This document shows positions 49,594 to 58,765 of a stretch of 64,000 nucleotides of DNA, piece by piece; positions within the stretch are counted from its first letter, which is position 1; every line of letters begins with the position of its first letter. Made by a program: the position numbers and the translations under genes. The notes under the pieces were generated by a model. That model saw nothing but the letters and a program-made list of their open reading frames with translations, did not search any database and was not told where the DNA came from. The stretch is from Halapricum desulfuricans (lineage in GTDB: Archaea > Halobacteriota > Halobacteria > Halobacteriales > Haloarculaceae), in assembly GCF_017094465.1 (NCBI RefSeq), contig NZ_CP064791.1:1240001-1304000 (forward strand), written 5' to 3'.

Positions 49594-50033
49594 TGCCACC
49601 CTCGTCCTCTCAGCAAACCGAAGAAGGAACGTTCCGCGTCCTTCACGTCGATGATAAGCCCGATCTCTTGGAGATGGTCAGTATCTTTCTCGAGCGTGAA
49701 GACGATCGATTCGAAATCGTACAGGCGACCAGCGCTAGCAACGGTTTGGACCAACTTTCCGAGCAAGCGTTCGACTGCGTTATTTCCGATTACGATATGC
49801 CCAGCTGCAATGGGATCGAATTCCTTCAAGAGGTTCGAGAGGATTCTCCTGATCTCCCATTTATTTTGTTCACTGGGAAAGGCATCGAAGAGATTGCGAG
49901 TGACGCGATTTCGGCAGGAGTCACCGATCTCCTCCAGAAGCAAGGGGCTACAGATTGTTATACCGTCTTGGCGAATTCCGTTTCGAACGCCATCGAGCAT
50001 TACCCGGACACTCCAGACAATCCGACACCGTGA
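49593..50033 (+). CDS. Response-regulator receiver protein, probably the 5' part of a broken sensor kinase
   Basis: The 146-residue frame has a full receiver: acidic pair in LHVDDKPDLL, phospho-Asp66 in CVISDYDMPSC, Thr in ILFTGKGIEE. It then ends in a frameshifted tail, YPDTPDNPTP. In the next frame the sequence continues as REEQLQAVIGRVTDAIVEVD, a PAS-domain start. The receiver is intact but the original receiver-PAS protein is disrupted. It resembles the receiver of the intact receiver-PAS protein at 54106. Confidence 0.75.
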   Translation: MPPSSSQQTEEGTFRVLHVDDKPDLLEMVSIFLEREDDRFEIVQATSASNGLDQLSEQAFDCVISDYDMPSCNGIEFLQEVREDSPDLPFILFTGKGIEEIASDAISAGVTDLLQKQGATDCYTVLANSVSNAIEHYPDTPDNPTP

Positions 50034-50293
50034 GGAACAGCTTCAGGCCGTCATCGGGCGCGTAACTGATGCAATCGTCGAGGTGGATGCGAATTGGCGT
50101 TTCATTCTCGTCAATCAGCAGACTGAGTAACTCTACGAGATGGACGAGGAACCCCTCCTTGGCCGGAACTTCTGGAGGTCTTCAGCGAGGTGCTCGACAC
50201 TCGATTCGAAGATGAGTATCGACAGGTCATGGAAACACGAGAACTTACCTCGTTCGTCGAACACCGAAGCGGCGCGTACACCGCTGACGACTA
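50010..50293 (+). pseudogene. PAS-domain remnant of a degraded receiver/sensor kinase gene
   Basis: After a frameshift near 49999-50030 the +1 frame reads REEQLQAVIGRVTDAIVEV and DANWRFILVNQQTE, a PAS core, then meets an in-frame TAA (about 50128). The sequence past it (LYEMDEEPLLGRNFW, then in another frame TRFEDEYRQVMETREL and TSFVEHRSGAYTADD) continues the PAS. No histidine-kinase core follows. The next gene starts at 50298 on the other strand, so the 3' end is deleted. Confidence 0.7.
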
Positions 50294-50297
50294 ACCG

Positions 50298-51419
50298 CTA
50301 TCGCACGGCGTCCGTCGCCGCGTCCATAATCTCGATCGCTTCCTTCAGGTCCTCCATCCCGGTGGCATACGAGATGCGGGCGTAGCCTTCGCCGTGTTCG
50401 CCGAAGGCGTCGCCGGGGACGACGACGACGCCGCGGTCGATCACTGCATCGACCCAGCCATCGGGAACCTCCGGCATCGCGTAGAAGGCACCCTTCGGCG
50501 TCGGGTACTCGAGCCCCATATCGTCTAACCCGTCCAGCAGCACGTCACGCCGACGCTCGAAGGCCGCGACCATCTCCCCGACGGCGTCCTGGGGTCCCGA
50601 GAGTGCGGCCTCGGCGGCGTACTGTGCGGGCGCGCTGGCGCAGGCCTGGGCGTACTGATGGACCCGGAGCATCCGTTCGATCCGGTCGGTACTCCCGGTC
50701 ACCCAGCCCAGCCGCCAGCCGGTCATCGAGTAGCTCTTCGAGCAGGCGTTGACGACGACGACGTTGTCACTGTCTGCAAACTCCATCGGCGAGCGGTGTT
50801 CGCCCTCGAAGACGATGTGTTCGTACACCTCGTCGGAGATGCAGAGCACGTCGTGTTCGTCGGCGATGCGGGCGAACTCCCGCATATCCTCGGGCGACTG
50901 GACCGCACCCGTCGGATTTGCAGGGCTGTTGACCACGAACGCGGCGGTGTCGTCAGTAATCGCCGCTTCGACTGCGGCGGGGTCGAGCGTCAAGTCATCG
51001 CGCAGCGGGATCGGCTTCGGCGTTCCGCCGGCGAGGTGGGTCAGCGCCTCGTAGGAGACGAAGCCCGGATCCGGGAAGAGCACCTCGTCGCCCGCGTCGA
51101 CGTGGGCTTCCATGGCGATATGTAGCGCCTCGCTCCCACCGGAGGTGGCGATGACGTCCCCGGGGTCGACATCAAGGTCGTTGTCTCGGGCGTGCTTCTC
51201 GCTGATGGCGTCCCGGAGCTCCGGAGTCCCCTTGTTGGAGGTGTACCCGTCGGCTTCGCCCGCACGGATGGCCTCGACGGCGGCCTCGCGGGCGTGTTGG
51301 GGCGTCGGGAAGTCCGGCTGTCCCAGTCCGAGGTTGATCGCGTCCTCGCTTGCGGCCTCGAACACTTCGCGGATCCCCGAGATCGACACCTGTTCGACTC
51401 GCCGTGAGAAGTCGGTCAT
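50298..51419 (-). CDS. Pyridoxal-phosphate aminotransferase, class I/II
   Basis: The 373-residue fold-type I aminotransferase shows the N-terminal INLGLGQPDFPTP, the substrate/PLP segment NSPANPTGAV, DEVYEHIVF, and the PLP Lys in ACSKSYSMTGWRLGW (about residue 232). A C-terminal arginine lies in YARISYATG. Aspartate, alanine or aromatic specificity cannot be assigned safely; archaeal AspC-type is most likely. It is the last gene before the degraded signalling locus, convergent with it. Confidence 0.92.
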   Translation of the reverse strand: MTDFSRRVEQVSISGIREVFEAASEDAINLGLGQPDFPTPQHAREAAVEAIRAGEADGYTSNKGTPELRDAISEKHARDNDLDVDPGDVIATSGGSEALHIAMEAHVDAGDEVLFPDPGFVSYEALTHLAGGTPKPIPLRDDLTLDPAAVEAAITDDTAAFVVNSPANPTGAVQSPEDMREFARIADEHDVLCISDEVYEHIVFEGEHRSPMEFADSDNVVVVNACSKSYSMTGWRLGWVTGSTDRIERMLRVHQYAQACASAPAQYAAEAALSGPQDAVGEMVAAFERRRDVLLDGLDDMGLEYPTPKGAFYAMPEVPDGWVDAVIDRGVVVVPGDAFGEHGEGYARISYATGMEDLKEAIEIMDAATDAVR

Positions 51420-51464
51420 ATCTCCGTTCGAGAGTCCAAGGGCGATAACTATTGATGATCGCGT

Positions 51465-51899
51465 CTACGAGAGTTCCCGGTCCGGCTCGCGGTCGTCGGC
51501 TGTTGTTCCGCGATCCGACGCGGTACGGGATCGGTCCTCGACATCCTCAAGCGTCTCCGTTTCGAGCAGTCGTTCGACCTTTCGCTCGAACTGCTCGTCC
51601 GTGAGTTCCCCGCGGGCGTATCGCTCCCGGAGCGTCTCCAGCGCGTCGAGTTGTTCGTCGGTGTGCGCGTCCGTCGTCGCCTCGACCTCGTCATCGTCGT
51701 CCCACCACTCCTCGATATCGTCCTCGTCGCCGAACAGGAGCGCAGTCAGCGGGACGATGACGACGTATCCGACCAGCATGAACGGGAGCCACCAGCCCTG
51801 CCCGGTGAACATCGCAGCGAGCCAGACGCCGGTCACAAGTACGGAGACAATTTCGGTGAGGTTCTCCCGGGCACGTCCCAGCGCCGAGCGCTCGTTCAT
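51465..51899 (-). CDS. SHOCT-domain membrane protein
   Basis: With ATG 51899 (MNERSALGRAREN) it has 144 residues. Two hydrophobic helices (about 16-34 and 40-58) are followed by an acidic loop (DEDDIEEWWDDDDEVE), a SHOCT motif (ALETLRERYARGELTDEQFERKVE in two parts: LETLRERYARGELT and DEQFERKVERLL) and a disordered acidic tail. SHOCT segments are short C-terminal helices on many membrane proteins, role unclear. A start nine codons upstream is possible. Confidence 0.8.
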   Translation of the reverse strand: MNERSALGRARENLTEIVSVLVTGVWLAAMFTGQGWWLPFMLVGYVVIVPLTALLFGDEDDIEEWWDDDDEVEATTDAHTDEQLDALETLRERYARGELTDEQFERKVERLLETETLEDVEDRSRTASDRGTTADDREPDRELS

Positions 51900-51931
51900 A
51901 GGCCGGGATTCGGCGACCACCGACAAAAATC

Positions 51932-54061
51932 CTACAGTTCGTCCTCGATGACCGCGCGCAGTTCGGACACCTCGGTCGCGTCGACGGCCAGCGACGCGTC
52001 GCCGGCCTCGATCGAGAGCGTCCCGTCGGCAGTCGCCTCGCCCAGTTTCCGGACGGGTGCGATCCCGTCGAAAGCGTCCCGGACTGCCACAGGGTCGGTC
52101 GTCTCGACGACGACCTGCCCGGGCTGTTCGTCGAAGGCCGCGAGCGGACTCTCGACGGTCACGTCGGCGCCGGCGTCGTGCGTGACCATCTCCGCGAGTG
52201 TGACCGCGAGCCCGCCGTGGCTGACGTCGTGGGTCGCCAGCGTGCTCTCGAAGTCGGCGACTGCGGCGATCGTCTCGATCAACTCGCCCGACGATTCGGG
52301 GAGTGCCGGGAAGCGATCGCTTCCGCCGAGTCGGGCGAGCAACTCGGAGCCACCCAGCGCCGGTTCGTCGTCGGTCCCGCCGACCAGCACCACCGTCCCC
52401 TCGCCGGAGAGGGTCATCGACGGGGCGTCGTAGCCGTCTTTCGTTCCGATCATCGTGAGCGTCGGCGTCGGCGGAATCGGCCCCTCGACGGAATCGTTGT
52501 ACAACGAGACGTTGCCGCCGATCACGGGCACGTCGACGTCCCGGCAGCCGTCAGCGAGTCCGTCGACGATCGCCTTGAAGTTCCCGTAGACGTCGGGTTT
52601 CTCGGGGTTGCCGCCGTTGAGACAGTCCACCGCGGCCAGCGGCGTCGCGCCCTTGGCGGCGATGTTGGTCGCGTTTTCCAGCCCGACCGCTCGGGCCCCC
52701 TCGTAGGGGGCGGCGCTGGTCCAGTTGGGATCCGCGCCGGCGGAGATCGCCAGGCCCTGCTCCGCCTCCCTGATGGCCAGCAGCGCCGCGTCGTCGCCCG
52801 GAGGCGTCGCCGTCCGGACCTGCACCTCGTGGTCGTACTGGCGGTAGACCCAGCGCTTGCTCGCAGTGTTGGGCGACCCGACGACGGCCTCGAAGGCCGT
52901 TTCGAGATCGAACTCCGGCAGGTCACACTCGGGCTGGTCGGGCTGGACGTACTCGAGGTCGTTCATCGGCGCGCCCTCGCCGAGGAACTCCGCGTCGGCT
53001 TCGACGACCGTCTCGCCCTCGAAGGTGCAGTGGTAGATCCCGTCGTCGGTGGTCTCGCCGATGACCGAGGCCTGCAGGTCGTAGCGCTCGGCGATCTCGC
53101 CGACGCGGTCGACGTTTTCGGGCTCGATCTCGTAGACCATCCGCTCCTGGGATTCGGAGAGGAGGATCTCGGTCCCGTTCATCCCGGGCTCGCGCTGGTG
53201 GACCTTCGAGAGTTCGATCTCGGCACCGAGGTTGCCCTTCGCGACGAGCTCCGAAGACGCGCCGCCGAGTCCGGCCGCTCCGAGGTCACGGGCCGACTCG
53301 ACCAGGTCCTCGTCGAGCAGTTGCTCGTTGCACTCGATCAGCAGTTTCTCGCTGTAGGGGTCGCCGACCTGCACCGCGGGCCGATCCTCGGTCTCGGCGT
53401 CCTCCGCGAGGTCCTCGCTGGCGAAGGAAGCCCCGCCCATGCCGTCCCGGCCGGTCTCCCGACCGACGAGGACGAGCTTGTTGCCCGCCTGTTGGGCCTC
53501 GGCAGTCACGAGCCGATCGGCGTCGGTCACCCCGACGCAGGCGACGTTGACCAGGGGATTGCCCTCGTACTCGTCGTGGAAGGCGACGCTGCCGGCGACG
53601 GTGGGGACGCCGATGCTGTTGCCGTAGTGGGAGATCCCCTCGACGACCCCCTCGAAGAGATAGCGGGGGTGTTCGTCCTCGAAGGGACCGAAATAGAGGC
53701 TATCGGTCAGCGCGATAGGGTAAGCGCCCATCGAGAGGATGTCCCGGACGATGCCGCCGACGCCCGTGGCCGCGCCGTCGAACGGGTCGACGTAGCTGGG
53801 ATGGTTGTGGCTCTCGATGCCCATCGCGATGTACGTGTCCTCGCTGCCGTCGGACGACGGGATCGCCACGACACCGGCGTCGTCACCGGGCGGGACGATC
53901 ACGTTCTCGCCGTCGGTCTCGAACGCGCCGAGTAGCGGGCGCGAGGAGCGATACGCACAGTGTTCGCTCCAGAGGTTTTCGAACAGGGCTGTTTCGGCCT
54001 GCGTCGGCTCGCGACCGAGGTGCTCGGTCACGAGCTCGTGATCCGAGTCGCTGAGGCTCAT
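51932..54061 (-). CDS. purL: Phosphoribosylformylglycinamidine synthase subunit PurL
   Basis: The 709-residue protein is a small-type PurL with two tandem AIRS-like halves: [14 protein letters not shown] near the start (active-site His), [34 protein letters not shown] with the ATP/substrate His, and the second half (about 380-700) with GDDAALLAI and [14 protein letters not shown]. It forms FGAM from FGAR in purine synthesis, with PurS and PurQ encoded elsewhere. ATG 54061 ([14 protein letters not shown]) is preferred to one nine codons earlier. Confidence 0.95.
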   Translation of the reverse strand: MSLSDSDHELVTEHLGREPTQAETALFENLWSEHCAYRSSRPLLGAFETDGENVIVPPGDDAGVVAIPSSDGSEDTYIAMGIESHNHPSYVDPFDGAATGVGGIVRDILSMGAYPIALTDSLYFGPFEDEHPRYLFEGVVEGISHYGNSIGVPTVAGSVAFHDEYEGNPLVNVACVGVTDADRLVTAEAQQAGNKLVLVGRETGRDGMGGASFASEDLAEDAETEDRPAVQVGDPYSEKLLIECNEQLLDEDLVESARDLGAAGLGGASSELVAKGNLGAEIELSKVHQREPGMNGTEILLSESQERMVYEIEPENVDRVGEIAERYDLQASVIGETTDDGIYHCTFEGETVVEADAEFLGEGAPMNDLEYVQPDQPECDLPEFDLETAFEAVVGSPNTASKRWVYRQYDHEVQVRTATPPGDDAALLAIREAEQGLAISAGADPNWTSAAPYEGARAVGLENATNIAAKGATPLAAVDCLNGGNPEKPDVYGNFKAIVDGLADGCRDVDVPVIGGNVSLYNDSVEGPIPPTPTLTMIGTKDGYDAPSMTLSGEGTVVLVGGTDDEPALGGSELLARLGGSDRFPALPESSGELIETIAAVADFESTLATHDVSHGGLAVTLAEMVTHDAGADVTVESPLAAFDEQPGQVVVETTDPVAVRDAFDGIAPVRKLGEATADGTLSIEAGDASLAVDATEVSELRAVIEDEL

Positions 54062-54105
54062 TACCGGACCCTCGCGCAGGCCCACCAAAAGCGCTTTCTA
54101 TCCCC

Positions 54106-54888
54106 TCACGCGTCCTCGACGACCTCGACGCGTTTGGCGACCACTTGCGCGACCGGCTGCCCGCGGTACGTCCCGGGTGCGGTTGCCACGACAGCGCGTT
54201 TGATCCGGTCCTCGAGCGTCCGGATCCGGAACTCCACTTCCGGGACCGACTCGTTCGTCTCGAAGAGCGTCTCGAACCGCTCCAGGGCCTGTTCGCGGTG
54301 GATATCGTCGACGAGATCAGGCATCCTGACCTCGTCCAGGACTTTCCTCTCGTCGGCGTCGAGGAACTCGACCGCCGCGTCGTTGGCATAGACGATGACT
54401 GCCTCCCGATCGAACAGCAGAATCGGCACCGGTGACGTATCGACGAGGTTGTGGTAGCTGCGGTCGGCCGCGGCGGCCGCTGACTGGGCGCGCTGGCGTT
54501 CGACGACGTTCCGGATCTGGTTGGCCAGGACCGTGTACTGTTCGGTGTGTGTCTCCTTCTGGAGGTAATCGTCGACCCCGGCGGAGATCGCCTCGCTGGC
54601 GATCTCTTCGCTGCCCTTGCCAGTATACAGGATGAACGGCAGATCCGGGTGCTCCGCTCGAACGTCCCTGAGGAAATCGAGACCGTCCAGACCGGGCATG
54701 TCGTAGTCGCTGACCACGCAGTCGATACCGCCCGCGCGGATCCGTTCGAGGGCGCTCTCGGCGTCCGGTGCCGTCTCGACGGAGAGCCACTCGTGTTCGC
54801 GTTCCAGAAACGACGCGACCAGATCGCACAGTTCGGGCTCGTCGTCGACGTGGAGGACGGTCACGGGCGCGGAGCGATCCCGCTGCAT
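54106..54888 (-). CDS. Response regulator with PAS output domain
   Basis: The 260-residue protein has a receiver (residues 8-130) with HVDDEPELC, Asp61 in CVVSDYDMPGLDG, and FILYTGKGSEEIA (Thr/Lys positions), a linker of Ala-rich helix, then a PAS domain (about 145-255; DTSPVPILLFDREAVIVYAND). It has no kinase or DNA-binding part. Haloarchaeal receiver-PAS proteins may act as signal relays between kinases. It resembles the broken receiver-PAS gene at 49593, suggesting paralogy. Transcribed alone, upstream of purL. Confidence 0.87.
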   Translation of the reverse strand: MQRDRSAPVTVLHVDDEPELCDLVASFLEREHEWLSVETAPDAESALERIRAGGIDCVVSDYDMPGLDGLDFLRDVRAEHPDLPFILYTGKGSEEIASEAISAGVDDYLQKETHTEQYTVLANQIRNVVERQRAQSAAAAADRSYHNLVDTSPVPILLFDREAVIVYANDAAVEFLDADERKVLDEVRMPDLVDDIHREQALERFETLFETNESVPEVEFRIRTLEDRIKRAVVATAPGTYRGQPVAQVVAKRVEVVEDA

Positions 54889-55070
54889 CGTCCGATATGG
54901 GACGTTCCAGACCGAAAGCCCTTCCGCCAGCGGAAATCCGGACGCAGACCTCGCGTGCTCGATAGCGGGTCGACCGATCGCACCTGCAGCGTCCGGTTCG
55001 GGACGATCGGCGTCATCGAACGCGACTGGCCGCTCCCGGATTTATGTCTCCGGAGCCCCTCTCTCCGAGT

Positions 55071-55346
55071 ATGGAACTGACGCTGCGTTTTTTCGCTAAC
55101 TTCCGGGAGGTCGTCGGGCAGAAGACGATCGTCCGGAAGTACGAGGGCATCTCGACTGTCGGGGACGCCCTCGCGGAACTCAAATCGGAGTATCCCACTC
55201 TGGAACTGTACGACGAGGACGGCTCACTCCGGGAGTACATCACCGTCATGCGCGACGGGAAGGACGTGATCCATATCGAGGGGCTGGAGACGGAACTCGC
55301 GGGCGGGGAGACGCTCAGTCTGTTCCCGCCGGTCGCAGGCGGGTGA
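55071..55346 (+). CDS. MoaD/ThiS-like ubiquitin-fold protein (SAMP3-like)
   Basis: The 91-residue protein MELTLRFFANFREVVGQKT ends LSLFPPVAGG. The beta-grasp fold and the exposed C-terminal Gly-Gly are the marks of MoaD and the SAMP ubiquitin-like modifiers. From memory it is closest to Haloferax SAMP3 (similar MELELRFFATFREVVGQK start). It may serve sulfur transfer in molybdopterin/tungstopterin synthesis, protein conjugation, or both. The nearby tungsten enzyme makes the cofactor role attractive. ATG 55071 is chosen because the beta strand begins there. Confidence 0.87.
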   Translation: MELTLRFFANFREVVGQKTIVRKYEGISTVGDALAELKSEYPTLELYDEDGSLREYITVMRDGKDVIHIEGLETELAGGETLSLFPPVAGG

Positions 55347-55446
55347 GTCCCGGCGACCGTCGGAGGTGAATGGGGACCGAATCTGAGAGAACGATCGCCG
55401 TACGTCGCTGCCGAAGCTATTTGACGCCGCCGGCTGTACCCCCAGT

Positions 55447-55830
55447 ATGGATACCGTTTCCCTCGGCGTACCCCAGCAGATTCTCGAAGCGCTCCCGGAG
55501 GAAGGCGTGGATGCAGGTTCCGATATGAAACGCGTCGTCGCGTCCTGGCAAGAGCGGATCAACGAGGCAATCGAGACGGCCGATTCCGACCGAGATGCCG
55601 CAAGTAGCGTCGCCGACGCCGTCGAAGCCCTCGAAGACCGTCACGAGCGCTACGACGAACACGTCGTCGAGCTGCGCGCCTGGGGCCAGTCGCCGATCTA
55701 CGCGATCGCGTGGCGAAACCTCTATGCGGATCTGGTCGCGCAGCTGTACGACCACGACGAACTCGCCGATCGGATGAATCGCGAGCGAAACGCGCGGCTC
55801 GTCGAGGACGGGATCCGGTTCAACGGGTAA
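55447..55830 (+). CDS. Conserved haloarchaeal helical protein, unknown function
   Basis: The 127-residue protein is mostly helical and acidic, with MKRVVASWQERINEAIETAD in the first half, and SPIYAIAWRNLYADLVAQL and DRMNRERNARLVEDGI in the second. No membrane helix or cysteine pattern. It lies between the SAMP-like gene and a MoaD-related gene, 14 bases before the latter, likely an operon. I do not recognise its family. Confidence 0.62.
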   Translation: MDTVSLGVPQQILEALPEEGVDAGSDMKRVVASWQERINEAIETADSDRDAASSVADAVEALEDRHERYDEHVVELRAWGQSPIYAIAWRNLYADLVAQLYDHDELADRMNRERNARLVEDGIRFNG

Positions 55831-55844
55831 CACTCTCAGAGACG

Positions 55845-56102
55845 ATGGAACGGATCGAACGGTCTTTCCGCGGCATCTCCGCCCGGCTGGCGCGTCACTA
55901 CCTCTCGGGGCTCGGCGGCGAGGTTCTCGACGAGACAACCGTCGAGGGGTCGGACTGGACGGCGACACTTTCGACGGAGACGGTCGAGATCGGTCCCTCG
56001 ATCGAACTCACCGAAGTGACCGTCGTCGTCGAAGGCGACGAGGAGACCGTGCCGCCGCTCGTCGAGTCGTTCGCGCAAAAGGCGATACGAGCGGGCGGGT
56101 GA
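55845..56102 (+). CDS. MoaD-related C-terminal domain-like protein (DUF1952-like)
   Basis: The 85-residue protein MERIERSFRGISARLARHYL ends AQKAIRAGG. Size and pattern (beta-strand pair around WTATLSTETVEIGP, helix at the end) resemble the MoaD-related C-terminal domain family, in my judgement from memory. Its terminal GG is unusual. In some genomes this domain is fused to MoaD. Here a MoaD/SAMP-like gene lies 0.5 kb upstream. The adjacent tungsten enzyme suggests a pterin cofactor link, not proven. Confidence 0.55.
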   Translation: MERIERSFRGISARLARHYLSGLGGEVLDETTVEGSDWTATLSTETVEIGPSIELTEVTVVVEGDEETVPPLVESFAQKAIRAGG

Positions 56103-56180
56103 CCTCCTCCTCGCCGTAAACGGAGAGGGATCGAAGATCCCTCAGGCAGCGGGCTACGCCCGACGACGGCGAGGCTTCCC
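56103..56180. repeat. Multi-hairpin element, copy 2 (inverted relative to copy 1)
   Basis: Outer stem CTCGCCGT (56110-56117) and ACGGCGAG (56166-56173) enclose GAGGGATC-GAA-GATCCCTC (56125-56143) and CGGGC-TAC-GCCCG (56150-56162). Order and sequence are the reverse complement of copy 1 at 32325-32408. It begins directly after the stop of the MoaD-related gene. Confidence 0.65.
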
Positions 56181-56185
56181 GAACC

Positions 56186-56464
56186 GCACCGCAAGCGTTG
56201 GGAGATTTACTGGTTTGCAGACCGGTCGGCACGACCAGTCTGCTGGCGGGGCCAGACCGCCGTTACTCCTATCCCTGATATGGGATTCAGAGTTACCGTA
56301 CTGTTGGGAATCCAGCGACCCGAAGGTAATTCCTTCGAATGTAGATTCTCGTGAATCCGATATTATCCGTTTAATTGGGCGAGCAGACCGCCTCGGTGTA
56401 CATTATAATATGTATTCAAGAAAAATAAATCTTAGGATGGAGAAAGAGTAGTGAATGGTTCCTG
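56186..56464. other. A/T-rich intergenic segment
   Basis: About 280 bases with lower GC than the rest, especially 56330-56450, without a credible frame. It separates multi-hairpin copies 2 and 3. It may be leftover sequence from a mobile element. Confidence 0.4.
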
Positions 56465-56615
56465 AAGTGGGCGCGATTCACGCCCGCCGTGAACAGAGAG
56501 GAATCGAAGATTCCTTAGGCAGTCGGCCGTAGGCCGACGACAGCGTGGCGTCGAAGACGCCACGAGCAGACGGCGCGAAGTGCCGTCGACGACGGGATTC
56601 TCTCGCTGAATCAAG
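56465..56615. repeat. Multi-hairpin element, copy 3 (expanded)
   Basis: Outer arms CCCGCCGT (56483-56490) and ACGACGGG (56589-56596) hold four inner hairpins: AGGAATC-GAA-GATTCCT (56499-56515), GTCGGCC-GTA-GGCCGAC (56522-56538), GTGGCGTC-GAA-GACGCCAC (56545-56563) and GACGGC/GCCGTC (56568-56587). The first two match the pair in copies 1 and 2 and the last two are extra. Flanking GGGATTCTCTCGC matches the copy 1 end in reverse. Confidence 0.65.
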
Positions 56616-56672
56616 ATAGGTGACGATCGACGCGGCCCTCGGCAGCTGAGCGAAACGCGACGACGATCCCGA

Positions 56673-58595
56673 TCAGTCGTCGGCCGACGCGCCGGCCGAG
56701 ACGCCGGTCCCAGGACCGATCGCGATGCCGAGTTCGTCGAGGCGCTCGTCCGGGACGACACCGTCGACCCACTGACGGGCCTCGTAGTACTCGTCTTTGA
56801 GTTGATCGAGCTCGACGAGCTGTCCCTCGGCGGCCCCCATGCCGGGGATGGCGTCCTCGTGCCCTTCGACGAATCGGTCCGGCAGCGAGTCGTCCTCGCC
56901 GTCGAAGCCCACGAGATTGTTGTAGTACCGTTCCAGCGTGTAGATGCGCTTGCCGGCCTCGATGAGGTCCTCTTCGCTCACGTCACGCCCAGTCATCCCG
57001 TTGTACTGCAACACGTACTCCTCGATGCCCTCCGCGAAGGCGTTGAACTTGCAGATGTCGAACGAATCGGAGATAGCGTGCAGGTCCTGGAAGGTGACCT
57101 GCAGTTCGCCCTTGCCCTCTGGATCGGCGGGATCGACGGCCTCCGGGATGCCGAGGATCTCGGCCGCGGGCGTGTACCCGCGCAGGTGACACGCACCGCG
57201 GTTGGAAGTGGCGTAGCCGATAGCCATACCCTTCATCGAACGCGGGTCGTAGGCGGGGATCGTCTGGTTTTTGACGTCCAGCCGGGAGTCCTCGGCGTCG
57301 AACCGCTCGGCCGCGCCCGCCGCCCCCTCCGCGAGGGCGTCCGCGAGTTCGCCCTCGCGTTCGGCGATCTTGCGCAGCATCTCGTACATGGCGTCGTGGT
57401 CGCCCCAGTCGATGCCGTCGTCGACCTGCCCCTTCTCGGTCATCTCCATGGCCATCGCGAGCATGTTGCCCGACTCGATGGCGTCGATGCCGTACTTGTT
57501 ACAGCGGTCGATCAGGACCGCGGTCACTTCGGCGTCGTCGTTCATCGAGTTCGACCCGAAGGTGAAGGCCGGCTCGTACTCCAGCGATTCCATCCGGACG
57601 CTCTGTGTCTCGCCACCGAGTTCCGTCTCGACTTCGACTTCCTTCTTGCAGGCGACCGGGCAGGAGTGACAGGTCGGCTCGTCGACCAGAATGTTCTCCC
57701 GGACCCACTCCCCGGAGGTGTTCTCGGCGTCGATGTTCGGCTCGCTCGGGTCGTCTTCGCGTTCCGCGGACGTCGAGGTGTACCGGCCGTTGCGGGTCGG
57801 CAACCCGTCCATCTCCTCGGTCAGGTTCGTCAGGACGTTGGTCCCGTAGACCGACAGTCCACCCTCGTTGGGCGCGGTCACGTCCGATTCCTGGATGACC
57901 TTCATGGCCTGTTTGTGGCCCTCCGCGAACGTCTCCTCGTCGGCCGGTTTCGGCATATCGGTGCCCGACTTGACCACGACGGCCTTGAGGTTCTTCGAGC
58001 CCATGACCGCACCCGTCCCGCCGCGGCCGGAGGCGCGGTCGTCCTCGTTGATGATACAGCCGAACCGGACCTCGTTCTCGCCGCCGGGGCCGATCCCCAT
58101 GAAGCTCAGGCTCTTGCCGTACTCGCCGTCGAGTTCGTCCTCGATGATCTCGCGGGCCTCGTGGGTGGTCTTGCCCCACAGGTGCGAGGCGTCCCGCAAC
58201 TCGACCTCGTCGTCTTCGACGTAGGCGTAGACCGGCTCGTCGGCCTGTCCCTCGAACAGCAGGGCGTCGAAACCGGCCCACTTGAGCCGGGCGGCCGACC
58301 AGCCGCCGTGATGGGAGTCGGTCACTGTATTGGTCAGCGGCGACTTGGTGACGACGGCCATCCGGCCGCTCATTGTCGTCTGTGTGCCCGTCAACGGGCC
58401 GTTCATGAACGCCAGCAGGTTCTCGGGGCCGAGCGGATCCACGTCCGGACCCTGCTCGAAGACGTACTTGACGCCCAGGCCACGCCCCCCGATGTACTTC
58501 TTGGCGTCCTCCTCGTCGATGCCCTCGTACTGTACGTCCCCCTCGCTCAGGTCGACGCGTGCGACGCGATCGCGATAACCGCCGAGTTCCGTCAT
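56673..58595 (-). CDS. aor: Aldehyde:ferredoxin oxidoreductase (tungsten enzyme)
   Basis: The 640-residue protein has the three AOR domains. The N-terminal pterin-binding domain has KYIGGRGLGVKYVF. A conserved core follows (SHHGGWSAARLKWAG, GRGGTGAVMGSKNLKAV). The 4Fe-4S ligands are CHSCPVACKKE (C-x2-C-x3-C, about residue 295) and a distant Cys in FDICKFNAF. A CHLRGYTPAAE block precedes the last Cys. It oxidises aldehydes to acids with ferredoxin as acceptor and needs a tungsten bis-pterin. A TATA-like gtatttaatc lies about 25 bases before the ATG. A tungstate transporter is encoded 0.7 kb upstream on the same strand. Confidence 0.93.
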   Translation of the reverse strand: MTELGGYRDRVARVDLSEGDVQYEGIDEEDAKKYIGGRGLGVKYVFEQGPDVDPLGPENLLAFMNGPLTGTQTTMSGRMAVVTKSPLTNTVTDSHHGGWSAARLKWAGFDALLFEGQADEPVYAYVEDDEVELRDASHLWGKTTHEAREIIEDELDGEYGKSLSFMGIGPGGENEVRFGCIINEDDRASGRGGTGAVMGSKNLKAVVVKSGTDMPKPADEETFAEGHKQAMKVIQESDVTAPNEGGLSVYGTNVLTNLTEEMDGLPTRNGRYTSTSAEREDDPSEPNIDAENTSGEWVRENILVDEPTCHSCPVACKKEVEVETELGGETQSVRMESLEYEPAFTFGSNSMNDDAEVTAVLIDRCNKYGIDAIESGNMLAMAMEMTEKGQVDDGIDWGDHDAMYEMLRKIAEREGELADALAEGAAGAAERFDAEDSRLDVKNQTIPAYDPRSMKGMAIGYATSNRGACHLRGYTPAAEILGIPEAVDPADPEGKGELQVTFQDLHAISDSFDICKFNAFAEGIEEYVLQYNGMTGRDVSEEDLIEAGKRIYTLERYYNNLVGFDGEDDSLPDRFVEGHEDAIPGMGAAEGQLVELDQLKDEYYEARQWVDGVVPDERLDELGIAIGPGTGVSAGASADD

Positions 58596-58765
58596 GTATA
58601 TCCCTCATGATTAAATACGGTCGCCAGCGAGTTAGCTCTACGTCCGTCGATGTAATCGTCATCGGTTACGGTCGCGCTGGTTCGATCTGTCTTGCCGATC
58701 CCATCCGGAGCCACCGACGCCTGTGGACGGTACGTTCTTGGGGACGGGCAGCGAACGTCTCGAAG

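Noticed and set aside
49350-50000. 216-residue minus-strand frame
   Set aside because: It is antisense to the HalOD1 and receiver genes, which have recognisable domains.
52178-53935. 585-residue plus-strand frame
   Set aside because: It is antisense to purL and is a shadow of its codon bias.
56802-58610. 602-residue plus-strand frame
   Set aside because: It is antisense to aor, whose CxxC and pterin motifs are unmistakable.
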